Positions 16,761-29,100 of a DNA stretch of 64,000 nt are shown piece after piece. Origin of the DNA: Diphasiastrum complanatum. Lineage: Eukaryota; Streptophyta; Lycopodiopsida; Lycopodiales; Lycopodiaceae. Below the pieces are notes generated by a model that had not been told where the DNA came from, did not search any database, and saw only the letters and a program-made list of their open reading frames with translations. The stretch is from NCBI GenBank assembly GCA_029204225.1, contig CM055101.1, forward strand, positions 28,757,475 to 28,821,474, in the 5' to 3' direction. A program made the position numbers and the translations under genes. Each line of letters begins with the position of its first letter. Within the stretch, counting starts at the first letter, position 1.

Positions 16761-18305
16761 CCCCCCCCTTACGATTTCAACATGGTATCAAAGCATGCTT
16801 AGACTTTGAAAATTCTAACATAGAATAATCAACAGCTCACGTTTTTGGACCTGAAGATAGTTTTATAAATGACGTGAAATACCTAAGGACAAGCAAGAAA
16901 TTTGAGTACCTCTTCTTTGTTGCCCCATTCATCATAGACAACCAAATAACCAAGGGGCGTAATAGCCTCAATTGTGGCATTATACCTGAAAAAATAAAAA
17001 CCAAAAGACTCTATTTCATTTTTTTGTAAGCTATCACAACTAGTAAACCTTGCAACAAGAAATTGGCTTTCAGAGTACCATCATGAGATGCAAATACAAC
17101 CAACTTATATCTTGAAAAAGAAAGTGACTAATTTTTTTCAAGAAAAAAACTTCACCATTCACCATCTTCACTCCAAATTGCTTGCACCTTGGTACCAACT
17201 GGAAGCCTCCCTATAACATCCCAAGTGGGATCCAAATCCTGCACAATTCATGTAACATCATCACACACATAGCATGAAATACCTTGAATTGATAACTGCA
17301 TAATGCCTAGACATATTTGCAAGCCAATAACATCTCAAGATAAACAAATACGCGTCAACACTCGTCTGCAATTATCACGTCAAATTTTCATGAAATTGTG
17401 GCATTGCCTCGTGCACATTTGTATGAGGGAATTCAGGGTATGCTGGTTCGTCCACATGAAATCCATGTGCCTTTCGAATCAATAAACTCGCTTCTGCTTG
17501 TTTTGAAGAAACTAAAAGTTCCCGTGTCAGCTCAATAACCTATAGCATCAAACATAAACCATTGATGGTTAATATCATCAAAGATGCTTAAGAAGGATTC
17601 AAGCTAAAATGGCACAGATCGCTGATCAAAATGATGGAATTTCAACTGAAAAAAAGAATGACTTTCCCCGGCAAGAGTCGCTCAAGCTATGTGGATATTT
17701 GACACTTTAGGCATAAAACAAAGTGCCTCCGTAGACATCTGGAGTGCAACCAGAAATGTAACAGTATTTGTTAAAGCACAAAACATCCGATGTGAGTCAC
17801 CTTCCAACCGCCACCTTCATGACGACAATCCATCTCACCTTTTAAATAACGGCAACAAATGTCTTCTGTCCATGCAGCAATGTCGAGCTGCCCTGCTTGA
17901 ACAACACTGATGGTTCCTTAGACACTGACTACCCTAACTCTTTATGTTTTCTTTTACAACACATCCTAACACCGACCTACCTGCCCTAGACCCTACCCTA
18001 ACTAGGCTCGATTCAAACTTCAAATCATGACTTACCTCCTCGAGACCTTTAGCCATTTCCTGATACTCCACATTTCCTGGTTCTAATGCTAACGCCGCCC
18101 TCACCTGAGGCAAACACAACAGTTAGAAATCAGCTTCTGTAGAATTAGGTCAAGAAATTCAAACCCTAGTATCACATCACGTAAAAATTCAGCATTTTTG
18201 CATGGATGCATTGATTTGAGGGAGTGATTTGTGCAAGCGAACCTGCTGCAATTGCTCCAGGCAGGTGTCTAGATTCCTCTGCAGCTCGTCCGCGCTTTGA
18301 ATCAT
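11020..18305 (-). CDS. SPF30: SPF30/SMNDC1-like Tudor-domain splicing factor (8 coding exons)
   Basis: Nuclear splicing factor of the survival-of-motor-neuron-related family; in other eukaryotes it helps tri-snRNP join the spliceosome, and its Tudor domain binds dimethyl-arginine of Sm proteins. Coding exons on the minus strand: 18305-18243, 18104-18036, 17539-about 17408, 17238-17156, 16985-16910, 13146-12946, 11423-11295, 11181-11020 (stop TGA 11022-11020). All acceptors are AG. Donors are GT except exon 3, whose phase-compatible donor is unclear (GC at 17407-17406, or GT after 17417 or 17456). The start MIQSADELQRNLDTCLEQLQ opens the N-terminal helical region. Exons 4-5 encode the Tudor domain (PVGTKVQAIWSEDGEWYNAT, YLVVYDEWGNKEE). 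Exon 7 has KRKKIHAFKSKLRFEQLE and exon 8 has GKVGVTGSGKG and DFQKREKHLHLK, the conserved plant C-terminus. Total is about 300 residues, as usual for the family. Reading frame is intact, so it is likely functional. Intron 5 (13147-16909) is swollen by transposons. Confidence 0.9.
13370..14163. repeat. Minisatellite of about 152 bp, four units, in SPF30 intron 5
   Basis: Four diverged units begin at about 13370, 13530, 13681 and 14064. Each opens with a form of GCTGTAG...GATT, followed by AAGATGCTAG and TTTCTTAATGCCTACAAG. Unit lengths are 160, 151 and, after removing the MITE and its duplicated target, 152 bp; the fourth is partial and runs into the hAT fragment. The units may have been part of an intron or flank of the hAT element, because a related GATGCCTGCAAGGACTCC occurs upstream of the second hAT copy near 50092. 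Confidence 0.7.
13742..13964. mobile_element. hAT-type MITE, complete, with 8-bp target duplication
   Basis: The 223-bp element starts CAATGTTTCA and ends TGAAACATTG, a perfect 10-bp terminal inverted repeat. It is flanked on both sides by CCTAGAAG (13734-13741 and 13965-13972), an 8-bp duplication that is diagnostic of the hAT superfamily. The interior is built largely from repeats of TTCGAATCGG in both orientations and has no coding capacity. It interrupts the third unit of the minisatellite, whose sequence is continuous once the MITE and one target copy are removed. Confidence 0.9.
14301..16180 (+). mobile_element. hAT transposase fragment (copy 1), 5'-truncated
   Basis: Homologous to the larger copy at 50343-53584. 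It begins at the exon whose acceptor reads TTGCAG before ATCATGACTCTGGCCATG. It then carries KKPTPTRFGYYFVVLERL, FWTRASKLIEVLRPVFYLL and LVDREGCTLGP. A hAT C-terminal dimerisation motif follows near 15270-15380 (ASERNWSTWS, KKRN, LSIDQCRRLVYV). The acidic and Arg/Gly-rich tail follows (LLVDPDAKTQMEPLPPSDRP near 15810). The BED finger and the first part of the catalytic domain are missing, and stops and frameshifts occur (for example TAG at 14644), so it cannot make transposase. It lies antisense inside SPF30 intron 5. Confidence 0.75.
16191..16240. repeat. (CT)n microsatellite
   Basis: A 50-bp pure CT tract at the end of the hAT fragment. Confidence 0.95.
16244..16600 (+). other. Arg/Gln-rich open frame of unknown origin
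   Basis: An open frame continues after the microsatellite with MIREMIDLRMASLDADTS and then an RRQRQ-rich part. No domain is recognised. It lies between the hAT remnant and an LTR-like end, all inside SPF30 intron 5, so it is probably transposon-derived rather than a host exon. Confidence 0.3.
16640..16797 (+). mobile_element. Probable copia LTR end with (CT)n and degenerate PBS
   Basis: AATAAAGATCTTTC near 16675 looks like an LTR polyadenylation region. A (CT)n tract at 16700-16757 and a C run follow, then ACGATTTCAACA and TGGTATCAAAGC at about 16784-16795, one mismatch from the tRNA-iMet primer binding site. The left end of the LTR is not definable. It lies 113 bp from SPF30 exon 5. Confidence 0.5.
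16700..16768. repeat. (CT)n plus C-run microsatellite
   Basis: Pure CT tract to about 16757 followed by a C homopolymer to 16768, within the LTR-like end. Confidence 0.95.
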
Positions 18306-18856
18306 TGTTTTTGGGGTGGATTCAAAGCCGCTGCTGCGCAATGAGAAGGCGCGCCAGCCAAAACTGAATCCCCCGTCACTGTCTGTATGTGTCTGTGTCT
18401 GTGTGCGCGTTTGTGATGTGATGAAAGAGAGGAGACGAAAGCAAACAGATGAAAGGGAGAAGATGAAGACGATATCTCCCTTCCTTCTTCGACTGATGAG
18501 AGAGAAGAGACAATACATACCCATCCATACATACCAAATCTCTGGGACTCCCTTATTTTCGAGCCAAATGAATAGTTTCACACTCGCCGCCCCTAATGGA
18601 GAATGGATTTGAATCCCCTTATGTTGGCCACATACTAAAAGCTTGGCACAATCACGGTATCCAAGACCACATGGGTGGTAAGTGTGATGAACACGTTTAA
18701 GTTGATTGACGCGTTTTAATCCTTACTAGGCTATTGGTCCATTTTCATCAAGTTATTGTTAGTGACTTAACATGCCGAGCAACATTCCCAAGTCCAAGAA
18801 ATGAGATGAGTGTATTCTGCACCATGAATGAGATGATATCATATCTCCTCCCCCTT
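18306..18856. promoter_or_regulatory. 5' UTR and upstream region of the SPF30-like gene
   Basis: Sequence just upstream of the minus-strand start codon is purine/pyrimidine biased, with a short GT-rich stretch at 18384-18415 and a GC-rich stretch at 18325-18356, as is common in plant 5' UTRs. No convincing TATA box was identified. The region ends where a copia LTR begins at 18857, so the promoter has at most about 550 bp before transposon sequence. Confidence 0.4.
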
Positions 18857-19760
18857 TGTAAAAAATTGTCAACTTATACTTGACTGATTTTAGTGATTTT
18901 GATCATTTTCAAGGCCGAACTTGTAAAAAAAATTCACATAATCTTTTCACACATGTGAAATCAAAGACCCCTACCCATGTAAATACTTTGTACATATCCA
19001 AGGTATGTGAATTGAGCACATATCCTTGTAGAATAGGGCGAGTTTGGGTTAGGTAGATCAAATTCCAATGACATGCATAAAGTCTAGTTGGTCTAGCATG
19101 ATATGCAATGATATTGACAATGTCTAGATTGACATGCATGTAGAATTTGGTCAAATATGACCTTGTAGAGACTCGAGCCATCATAAATGCATAGTGTCCT
19201 AAGTTTCCATTGTGACATGCAAGGCATGCAAACACTCTAATGCATGTAGTTTTGTAGGTTCATAGTTGAGAATTTGACATTTGAAGAAAGTAGGTGGAAG
19301 TTAGGTGCAATCTGTGCATGCAAGCAGTTAAGTGTCAAGATAATAGTAGTTTGCACTTGAATAAGTGTAGGATATGCATTGAATGCAAGGAGTACCACGA
19401 ATTTTGGCTCTCATATATATGTACATATCATTCTCACTCATTTCTAATGAAGAATCAAGCATTGGTAATGTCATAATGTCAATTTTGGATGTCATTCTAT
19501 GTTGCTTGTAATTGCTCTCTCTCTCTAATTCGGATTTTGTGTCTTCTTCATACATGATCAAGCTTGTGTACTTTTCCTATTTGTGAGGAATTAATGTAGC
19601 TTTGATCTGTAGCATTCTAGATTGTGTTCTAGCCATAGCTCTGTTGGTAGATTGCAGGATTGCTCTGCAGGTGATCTATGTGCCACCACAAAGCATGGTA
19701 AAGATCATTCACACATTTCTTGTGGTTCTCCACACGTGTGAAGTTGATGGATTTTCATCA
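18857..19760 (+). mobile_element. Ty1-copia LTR, family A relative (904 bp)
   Basis: Begins TGTAAAAAATTGTCAACT and ends TTTTCATCA directly before a primer binding site. It carries the CACACGTGTGAA motif near its 3' end (19727-19741) that also occurs in the related LTR at 22906. No gag follows within 1 kb, so this is a 5' LTR with only its leader. Confidence 0.7.
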
Positions 19761-19773
19761 TGGTATCAGAGCC
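19761..19773 (+). other. Primer binding site, tRNA-iMet type
   Basis: TGGTATCAGAGCC abuts the LTR end, a perfect match to the copia-type initiator tRNA-Met complement. Confidence 0.8.
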
Positions 19774-22262
19774 ATACCATGCTTTGAATGCTACTAACAT
19801 CAGGTGTTTGAAGAATTCTGTGACAATTCAAGCTAGGAAGCTGTTTAGCACTTTTCTGCTATCTATTCTTGAACAGTTTTTTGATGAATGAGATTAGAAC
19901 TGATATTTTCAGTCCAGAACAAAGAGTGTATGGAAATCTGACATTTCACACGTGTGAAAACCAGAATGCTTCATTTGACTCTATTTCCTTGGTGCTAGAT
20001 CCAAAGATATTGACAAGGACAGGCCACTGGTCTTTCTTCGTATTTCTTCTTGAAGAAGATGACCGATCACCTTTTGAAGAGTGAGATCAGGTTGTGTGGA
20101 GATCATCACCACAAAGTGTTCATCCACGTATTAATTACAATAAATATTTGTCACCTAATTAGGTAAGCCGTTGTACTTGGAAGTATTTGGCTTGTGTGAC
20201 AACTATACATAGTATATACGGTCAACGAATCAGAGAATGTTGATGCGGACGAGGATGCTGCAAATAGGCTCACTTTGCATTTTACGTGAAGTGGCTTTCT
20301 CTCACTTCGCAAATTTTGGGAAGTGCCTAGAACGTTCCTCGTTGAAAATAGACGACTGTCGGAATTTTTTTTTCTCTTTGAGATTTTGCGAAAAAGCCAA
20401 CAGTGCCTGTAAAAATGCGAAGGTGCCCTTAAAAAGGTGACAGTGTCTTTAAAACAGTTTAACTTCTTCAAAATAGTTGAAAGGAAGAAGCTGGAGCCAA
20501 GTGTCGCAATTTTTGAGAAAGTGCAAAAAAATAGACACTATCGCATTTCGGGGAAATGTGAAAAAGCCAACACTGTTGAAAAATAGGTGAACTGCTGAAC
20601 TATGCTGAAGTGTCGCATTTCCGACACTGTCGTAGTTCGAAAAAAGCCGACACTGTAAAAAACATAGTTCATTTCTGCAGACTGTTGTGACACTTAGTGT
20701 ATTTATGCAGACTGTTGCGACACGTAGTGTATTCCTGCAGAGTTGTTCTAAATGCTAATTCGTGGAATTTCTTGAAGATGGCCAAGTCTTCAATGATCTT
20801 CAAATTATTGAACTTAACATCTGAACTTCAAATATGATAGGATTGGTTACCTTTGTTGGAGATCAGCCGTTGTACATGTTCTTCAAATAATTTGGCTGTC
20901 TAAGTTATGATTCCTGCAGGTATCAGATGAGTAGTCGTAGAACTAAAGTTGGTTTCACCTGACCCTAGATCAACGATCAATAAATGTGCAGGAAGAATCT
21001 TGAAATAGAAATTAGTCACCAAGAAGACAACTGTGGATTTAATTTCCAACATCAACTATTAGCCATGAGTGTATAAGTGCATGCAACTAGCTCCCATGCA
21101 TGTGTGGCCCGACCGCCATCAAGGCTACTAGTAGTAAGATTGATGTGTGCTTTTTGAAAGATGGTAATTCCAATCGCAACTCCATGTTGGGACTTGTCCT
21201 CATTAAAGGGTGCTAGTACTATTTATCTAACGATTCTGAGTGAACACAAACAGTACTTATATAACAGGATGACGATGAGAGTTGGCATGCACTGTATTTT
21301 CCATGCTTGGTGATGCTCCTAAGCCACCAACGATGCTTAAATAATTATTATAAAAAGAGGGTGACAACCCATTACACAGGTAAGAGAGACGACATTTTGA
21401 TAGAACATGTCATTTTAGGACCCAAATTGTCCTACGGTCATATTTTAAGTATTTATGTAATGCCTATGTGTCAAAACAAAAATTACTTATATTAACAGGA
21501 TGAGGACGAGAGCCCGTGCGTGCTTTGGAGAATATAGTCTCAATGCTTGGTGATGATCCTAGACCACTGCATTGTGGTGGGCCCATGATAGGGATGACAT
21601 GTAGCAAGTATTTTGCATCGCCCTCATCCAACCGTGCACAACCCTCTATCATGGCCAAGACCATGACACAACCATTCTGCATTGTTGGGACTTGACCTTG
21701 CCTATTTCACCAGTGAAATAAGCACTTCTAGTGATGACTTCAAAATCCTCTTTCTCAGATCAAAACACTTCTTAAGACTCAAAAAAGTCCTAATTCACTC
21801 TTATTCTAAGATTTGGAAATTATCAAAAGAGATTTGAAACAAAACTATGTCACAATTTTTCACTCTATTGACAATTTCGAGAGAATCAAGATCAAACTTG
21901 GCTTTGACATAAGGTATGAATGATCTGAAATTTTATGACACGGGTCAAGTGCCCCAACATGGTTTAAATATCAGATAAATAGTCCTATTAAATGATTTTA
22001 GCTGTGACTTGGAAAGAGATGCATCAAAAAGTTCACTCTAGCCTCTTGATTCTAGCAATTTCTAGATGCACAATTTTGCAATACTTGTTAAATTGGTATC
22101 AACTCAAAGTTTATGGTTCTTCACGGTTTTTGATCATAAAAAATAGCAAAACGAAACCTAATGAACCTAAAAACTCTAGATATTTTCTTAGAATGAAAAT
22201 GGAATAGCTTTGGATCCAATCGAGTCTTGGATTGCCACTAAAAATCAAGAAAACCTTGGGTC
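19774..22262. other. Leader remnant and unassigned AT-rich sequence
   Basis: About 350 bp after the primer site looks like retroelement leader. No gene is recognised further on. Local structure consists of the 30-bp repeats at 20671, and a diverged direct repeat of roughly 75 bp at about 21256 and 21483, both containing ACTTATAT(T)AACAGGATGA and CAATGCTTGGTGATG-like words. Confidence 0.45.
20671..20748. repeat. 30-bp tandem repeat, 2.6 copies
   Basis: Units 20671-20700 and 20701-20730 share CTGCAGACTGTTG-GACAC-TAGTGTAT, with a third partial unit to about 20748. A single related unit (ATTTCTGCAGACTGTGTGCG) occurs at about 41881-41900. Confidence 0.85.
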
Positions 22263-22276
22263 CAGCTCTAATACCA

Positions 22277-22905
22277 TGGTAAAAAATTTGAAAAATCAGA
22301 CAAATCAACCTTATTTGGATCCCAAAATATCAATCAACCATCAAGGGTTGCACTTAGATCTATAAGATAGAATACTAGCACTCAATTCTAGTTTATTTGC
22401 ATCTAAATTGGCAAGAGCACTTGAAAGCCTCACTCAAACTAGCATTTAATGATCCCCACGGCCTGTCACACATGTGAAAATTACAATACTTGATTCAAGT
22501 GAGATCCAAACAAATGAAATCAAAAGATTAGACAAATCATGCATCAATTCTACATAAACAAGAAGATTGCCAAAATTGCCAACAATTTGATGAGATTGCC
22601 ATAAATTTACAAAGGATTGAACACATATTTATACATCTCAGGTCCGACCTTCTAAGATGGTTATATCACCCTTAATATCTCCCTAATTAAGCCCTAATCA
22701 TGTTTTGAATCAAGCTCCATCAGTTATGACATGATCTATGCATAATCACATTATTTACTCTACCAACTTCCATGATTGATGTAATCTCTTCCACAAGTGG
22801 ATTATTTCGAATTTGAGATTGATAAATACAATGAGAGATAAGGTCACATGCTCCTAAATATGTACACATGAATTTTATATGGTCAAACAAGTCAAATCAC
22901 CATTA
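22277..22905 (-). mobile_element. Ty1-copia LTR, family A, minus strand (truncated)
   Basis: A degenerate primer binding site on the minus strand, TGGTATTAGAGC near 22276-22262, precedes sequence resembling the LTR at 1371-2022 in the same orientation, including AAAAATCAGA near its end and a CACACATGTGAAA motif at about 22466. Its outer end appears to be cut by the plus-strand LTR starting at 22906, giving a head-to-head LTR pair. Confidence 0.5.
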
Positions 22906-23652
<747 letters not shown>

Positions 23653-23664
23653 TGGTATCAGAGC
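23653..23664 (+). other. Primer binding site, tRNA-iMet type
   Basis: TGGTATCAGAGC abuts the CA end of the LTR. Confidence 0.8.
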
Positions 23665-24120
23665 TTTGGTGCAGGTTACTTGAAGGAACAGCCATATTTA
23701 GCAAGGATTTGGAGGAGTTACCAATTCTAGAGCATGCTAGATTGATTTCTACTAAAAAATCAAGCATCTTTCAAGTTTAGAATTGATTTTTTGTAAATCA
23801 AAACTCAATAGAAGACAAAATAATTGAAGTATGCCAATTTCACTCCATACTTGGTGGAATGTGGTGACTTTAATTGCTCTGAAGAGGTCTTATTGCATTC
23901 TTCAAGATAGTATATCAACTTTGTAGCATTTGCATATATGATTTGCAAAAAGTGAAATTTTTTTATGAGATTGTAGGTTGATCAACTAATTCCATTCTAT
24001 GTTTTGGATTTGCTATGAAAGAGATTTGAGAGGTTCCATATCTTGAGTTCATTTGTTGACATTCAAGAGAGTGCTTTGTGCATTGGAACAGGTTGAAAGA
24101 AATGACCAGGTCATTGCAAC

Positions 24121-24895
24121 GTGGCTACATCAAGTGGATTCATGTTGAAAGGCAATGATAGGCTTACCTCTACAAATTATTCTACTTGGAAGGTGAGAAT
24201 GGACTCTCTCCTTGAGATGAATGATTTGATGGAAATTGTTGTAGGTGTGGAGGAAATACCCATGGAACAACAAGATCAAGGGAGGTATGACAAGAGGGCA
24301 AAAGAAAACTCTAGATGTGGTAAAGATGAATGTTACCAATGAACTTCTCAAGGAAGTTGGTAAGTGTACTTCATCAAGTGAGGCTTGGGAATCTTTGAAG
24401 AAGCTTTATGAATCCAAGTATACATCAAGAGTACTTACTCTTAGGAGACAAATATTTTTATGTTTGCAAAAGAAGGATGAAGGTGCTCATGCTTTTGTTT
24501 TGAGGGTTAAAGCATTTAATGATGAATTAGCATGTATTGATGAGAGCATTAAGGAGGCAGAACTTGTTCAAGTTATACTTAATGGCTTGTTGGATGATCA
24601 TGCTAATCTTGTTCAAAGTTTGCTATTTATAAGAATTTGCCAAGTATTGTGGATTTGCAAGAGATATTGGTGAATGAAGAGTATAGGCTTCAATCAAGAG
24701 GAGGTGCATCTACTAGAGTCAAGTTGATGGAGAGGAGGCTATGTTAATCAAAGGCAAGTTCAAGGACAAAGGCAAAAGCAAGTGGTCTAAAGGGCAAGAT
24801 CAATGTGAGACTTCTTCTTTTGGCAAAATGAAAGACAGATCAAAGTTAAAATGCTTCTATTGTGGTATCAAAGGGCATTTTTCTAGTGCTTCAGA
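24121..24895 (+). mobile_element. Ty1-copia gag fragment (UBN2 type)
   Basis: Starts in the style of plant copia gag, with SSGFMLKGNDRLTSTNYSTW and then WKVRMDSLLEMNDL. After a frame change come AWESLKKLYESKYTSRVLTL and IKEAELVQVILNGLLDDHANL, the UBN2 domain. A zinc knuckle KCFYCGIKGHFSS near 24850 follows. Two frameshifts (about 24300 and 24625) and a stop after the knuckle make it non-functional. The copy breaks at about 24895, where minus-strand copia sequence begins. Confidence 0.85.
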
Positions 24896-25055
24896 CTAAT
24901 AATAGCACAAATTTTTTTGTGTGCTTCTTGACTTAATGCTTTTGTAAAGATGTCAGCTGCCATGTACTGTGTCCTACAAAATTTCAGACTCACCTCCTTG
25001 TTGAGTACTCTGCTCTTGATATAGTGGTACTTAATCTCGATGTGCTTGCTCCTAG
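24896..25055 (-). mobile_element. Ty1-copia RNase H tail, minus strand
   Basis: On the minus strand the frame reads RSKHIEIKYHYIKSRVLNKE then YMAADIFTKALSQEAHKKI, the standard end of copia RNase H. It is inverted relative to its neighbours and lies between the broken gag and another copia leader, marking a breakpoint. Confidence 0.8.
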
Positions 25056-25446
25056 AATGAAATTTTGGATGTTATATTTTTCTACATGATATATCAAGAT
25101 TGTAGCTTTTGCATATAGTTTTTGCTTGATTCAATATTTTGCATTTTTGGAAGAACCCTAAATTTGATAGGATCTCTTAATTTTAAGTTGATGGAATTTT
25201 TCAAGAGTGTGTTTCAATATTAGGTGTCGGAAAAAGTATATCATATTGTGTTTAGATCTATTGTGATCAAGAAATCAACATTCTATGTGCTAGGATTTGC
25301 TAGAAGAGAGAAAAAGAGAGACTAGATTAAACCCAAATCTTTGTGATTTCTTCTGGAGTTTTATTTGTTGATTTTCAAGAGAGTGCTAAGTGCATCAGAA
25401 CAGGTTCAATGAAAATACCAAATCATTACAACATGGTAATCTCAAG
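25056..25446 (+). mobile_element. Copia leader fragment with gag start
   Basis: Similar to 23870-24145 of the family A element: both contain TTCAAGAGAGTGCT, TGCATYRGAACAGGTT and a gag start region ending CAAGTGG. Homology ends at about 25446, where sequence leading to the gypsy gag begins. Confidence 0.65.
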
Positions 25447-26189
25447 TGGCTTTGTTAGCATATTCTAGAGAATCTCCAAGTGCCGAGCCAAGCTGAAGAC
25501 ACAAGTTACCTCTCACCCATGACCGAGGAGGTCTCAGAAGGAAGAGAGCAGAAGAAGCTGAGAGCCGAGCATGAGAGCCGAGAAATTACTAGCTAGGAAG
25601 ACAATGAGTTATCTATGTGAGCGTACATGGTGTATCCCAAAGAAGGAATGACCATGTAGGAGCTAGTAATATTTCCTAGGCATTGTAAATAAATGTAGAC
25701 CCCCCTTAAATTAGTAAGAGTGAGGCACCTTTTGATGGTGACCTTTAGTGGAAGGGCAAATCCCACATGTAATTTCTAATTTGGTGGAATTGCCACTTGG
25801 GCTCCACATGGGCAGCCTTCTTGCTTATTTAAGGGCCCCCCCTCTCTTGTGAGGGAGCTTTTGAATGTATTGTCAAGTTCTCTTGAGCTAATAAAGAGGA
25901 TCCTCCACGAGTTCTTGATGATAGCTAAGCTCCTTGTTCATGGCAATGTTCTTGAGTGAGATTTCTATGAGCATGCTTGATTCCTTTGCATTGTGGTTTA
26001 ACTAGGTTCTTGTTTCTTGTACCACCACATTCTATCGTTCCACCACCTTAGCCGTATCCACCGCCATTAGTCGCATTGCACTCGCATCAACCGTGGATTT
26101 GTAGCAACCGCATTCCAACACCCGTATCCACTATAACCAGAGTCCAAGTGCACATTTATACAATCCTACGACACTCTATACGCTGTCAT
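25447..26189 (+). mobile_element. Ty3-gypsy LTR/leader region
   Basis: Non-coding stretch upstream of the gypsy gag, with a TATA-like CTTATTTAAGG near 25828 and AATAAAGAGG near 25890, in LTR order. TGTTAGCATATTCTAG at about 25452 could be the LTR start. The end and the primer site were not identified. Confidence 0.5.
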
Positions 26190-29100
26190 GGATCGCCCTT
26201 ATGATCCGAATTCTACGGAGGACTATCCACCAGTTTTCTAATCTATCGAACAGGCTCGATTTAATAGATATTCTCGGATGAAATCTCAAGTCCAAGAGCC
26301 ATCCACGAACCCATTTGATAAATGGGAACCTATGCGCTATGAAGCTCCATACGAATGACCACAATTTCATACTGCCGAATCCTCACATGCAAGAGCTCAC
26401 TTAAATGGAGCTTTCGCAAATAATGTTCCACGTACTGAAAAAAGGACCCCAAAGCTCGACTTACCTAAGTACGATGTCAACACTGATCCTCAAAGATTTT
26501 TTCAAGTCTTTGAGAATGCATGTGATGTCTATGGCGAAACATCACCAGACGCCATGATTCAACTGTTCTCGATGACCATGATTGATCGAGCACGAGAATG
26601 GTTTTTTAACCTTGATTGTGAAGATAAACGTGACTGGTCACTCTTGAAGGAGGCCTTTATCAAACGCTTCAAGCCATTTCGCTTGATAGAAAGTCCTTTT
26701 GTCAAACTAAGTAATATCAAAATGACAAAAGACAAAAATGTACGTGACTACATTGAACAATTTAAACGATTAAAAAGTCAGGTACAAGAGCAACCCACCG
26801 AATCCTTGCTCATCATTTGGTTTCTTGTTGGACTCCCACGATCGATAAGACGTGAACTTCGTTCCAATGATGAATATACATAATTGAAACAAGCCATGTT
26901 TGATGCCATTCGGGAAGAAGATGAGGGCTTAGATGTTGATGAACCACGAGAACGGAGAGCACATCGTGCTATCCAAAAAGCTCGCCCAAACGATGACACT
27001 TGAGAACAGTTATGGAAGACACAGATGGAGTTGCTTAACCAGCAACACCAACAACAGATGGAGAAACTCACGAAAGAGTTTCAGAACACTCTTAAGTCTA
27101 TCCAGAGTTCAATGTCGGGTCAGTTACCCACTGGCCAAATCCACCATAGACGAGAGAACACGTGGTGCCCTCACTGTCGAGGTGCACACACTGGCAATGA
27201 GTGCACTTCATACCAACCGCTCCCAGATACTTCCTTGATCAAATGTGAAATCTGCGACTTTATGGGCCATACCTCTCTTTATTGCTATTATAACCCGAGG
27301 AACCAGCCTCACAACCAGTCAGGAGGACATTATCAACCTCCTAGGCAACCATTTGTTTCACAGCACCACCACACAACTTATCAACCACGAAACAACCAGG
27401 TCCATATACAAGAGCTGCCCAGACAACCTAGACATGACCCTCAACCACAGCTGGCGCTCTTAGGACCACCACCAAGAGGACAACAAGATCTAGGAGCACA
27501 AAAACATAGATATCCTCGAGAATCTGCCCAAGCACATCTGGTAGAAAACTCCTACGATCAATCATATAACAATGATACAACAATTCCATCATCTAGTCAT
27601 CACCATTATCAAACCGACAACTCATGCTCATGTAAACAAGCTAAGTATTGCACACCACCAGAAAACCCAGCATAGCTAGCCATCCAAGATGGTTACGCTA
27701 TCGCCACGGGACCCATGAGAAACCGTTGCTTTATTTGTGGTGAAACTGGACATTTCATGGCTGACTCTAAAGTAAAAAACCAATACCATGCGGAATGTCC
27801 TGACTGTGTTCGCAAACACAGCTTCAAAGACTGTCCTAAACAACCTAACAGGATCCTTCTAGCACGTCATATCACATCCGAACCTGTTAGAGTTCTTACT
27901 AGAGCACAACGCCAACAACAAGAACAACAGCAAAACCATGGAAAATCAGCTGACCCACATGGAAGCCATTTGATGGCTTCCACATTACCAAAAGACTACC
28001 CAGACCCAAAAGTCGAACAAAGGCAATACAACGAATTTCAAGATGAATTTTTGCGAGAGGAAGAACATATGGAAATTCCGTTATCAGCTCATATCCCAGA
28101 AAAGGAGCAATCCCTTCAGGGACTTGAAGTATTTTCTGACCTCCTGCAAGCTCAACTCATTATGTTGTTCCATAGTGCAATCAAATCCTTCACCGGACTT
28201 CAACGCCATATCCATCGTAGTTTTCAGCTGCCTCCTATTCCTAATGAACAGCGAAAACCAGAAGACATTCCCAAAATTCCTCAGATTCCTATGAATCTGA
28301 TGAATATAGGTGTTGCTAAGGGGAATAACATCACACTACCTTTGTCCTATAAAGATTATCCTGAGTATCTGCTATCCTCGATAGCGGATCAAGCGTTAAT
28401 ATAATGGCTTTGTCATTGGCAAAGTCATGGGGCTTCCATACCCTCGATCAACTACGATATAAACTTCGCATGGCTGATCAACGAGTTACCAACCTTGCTG
28501 GTCATTTATCAAATATAAAAGTTCGGATAGCAGGTGTCAAGTTTATTATCGATTGTGTCATCTTAGACCTACCAGAAGATGCTAATACATATAAACTCCT
28601 TCTTGGTACACCCTGGCTCCAGATGACAGGCGTTGTCCAAGATTGGAAGCATAGTAAAATTACCTTTGGCAACCACGAGAAACGAGTCACGGTTGACTCA
28701 ATAGGCCATGTCAAGCCAGCCAAGGTATATGATGATCGGTCATCTACAACATATGACGAATCAGATAGTGCCCCGATCCAACCAAAAGGCCACTATACAC
28801 GATCCACAGACATAATCAATTGAGGTCAGGCACTAGCCACTGTGGACTGTGCGGATTCCAATCGATGTCGTATCGAAACCGCTGTAGCAGATGTGGATAT
28901 TATCCCATCTTCTACAAACATTGACACAGCCATCATCCCACTTATGATGATTGACCCGATTCCTATAGCTTGGTGCCCAAGAGAACCTAGCGTCTCTACC
29001 GCCCATGTTTCGGAAGAAGGTCTTCTTACCGTAGATGATGTAGAAATGATGGATGAACATGTACTCCTCTATCTAGATGCCCAACCTCATCCACCAAAAT

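Noticed and set aside
18384-18415. GT-rich stretch upstream of SPF30 as a microsatellite
   Set aside because: It is short and interrupted, within the presumed 5' UTR, and not distinctive.
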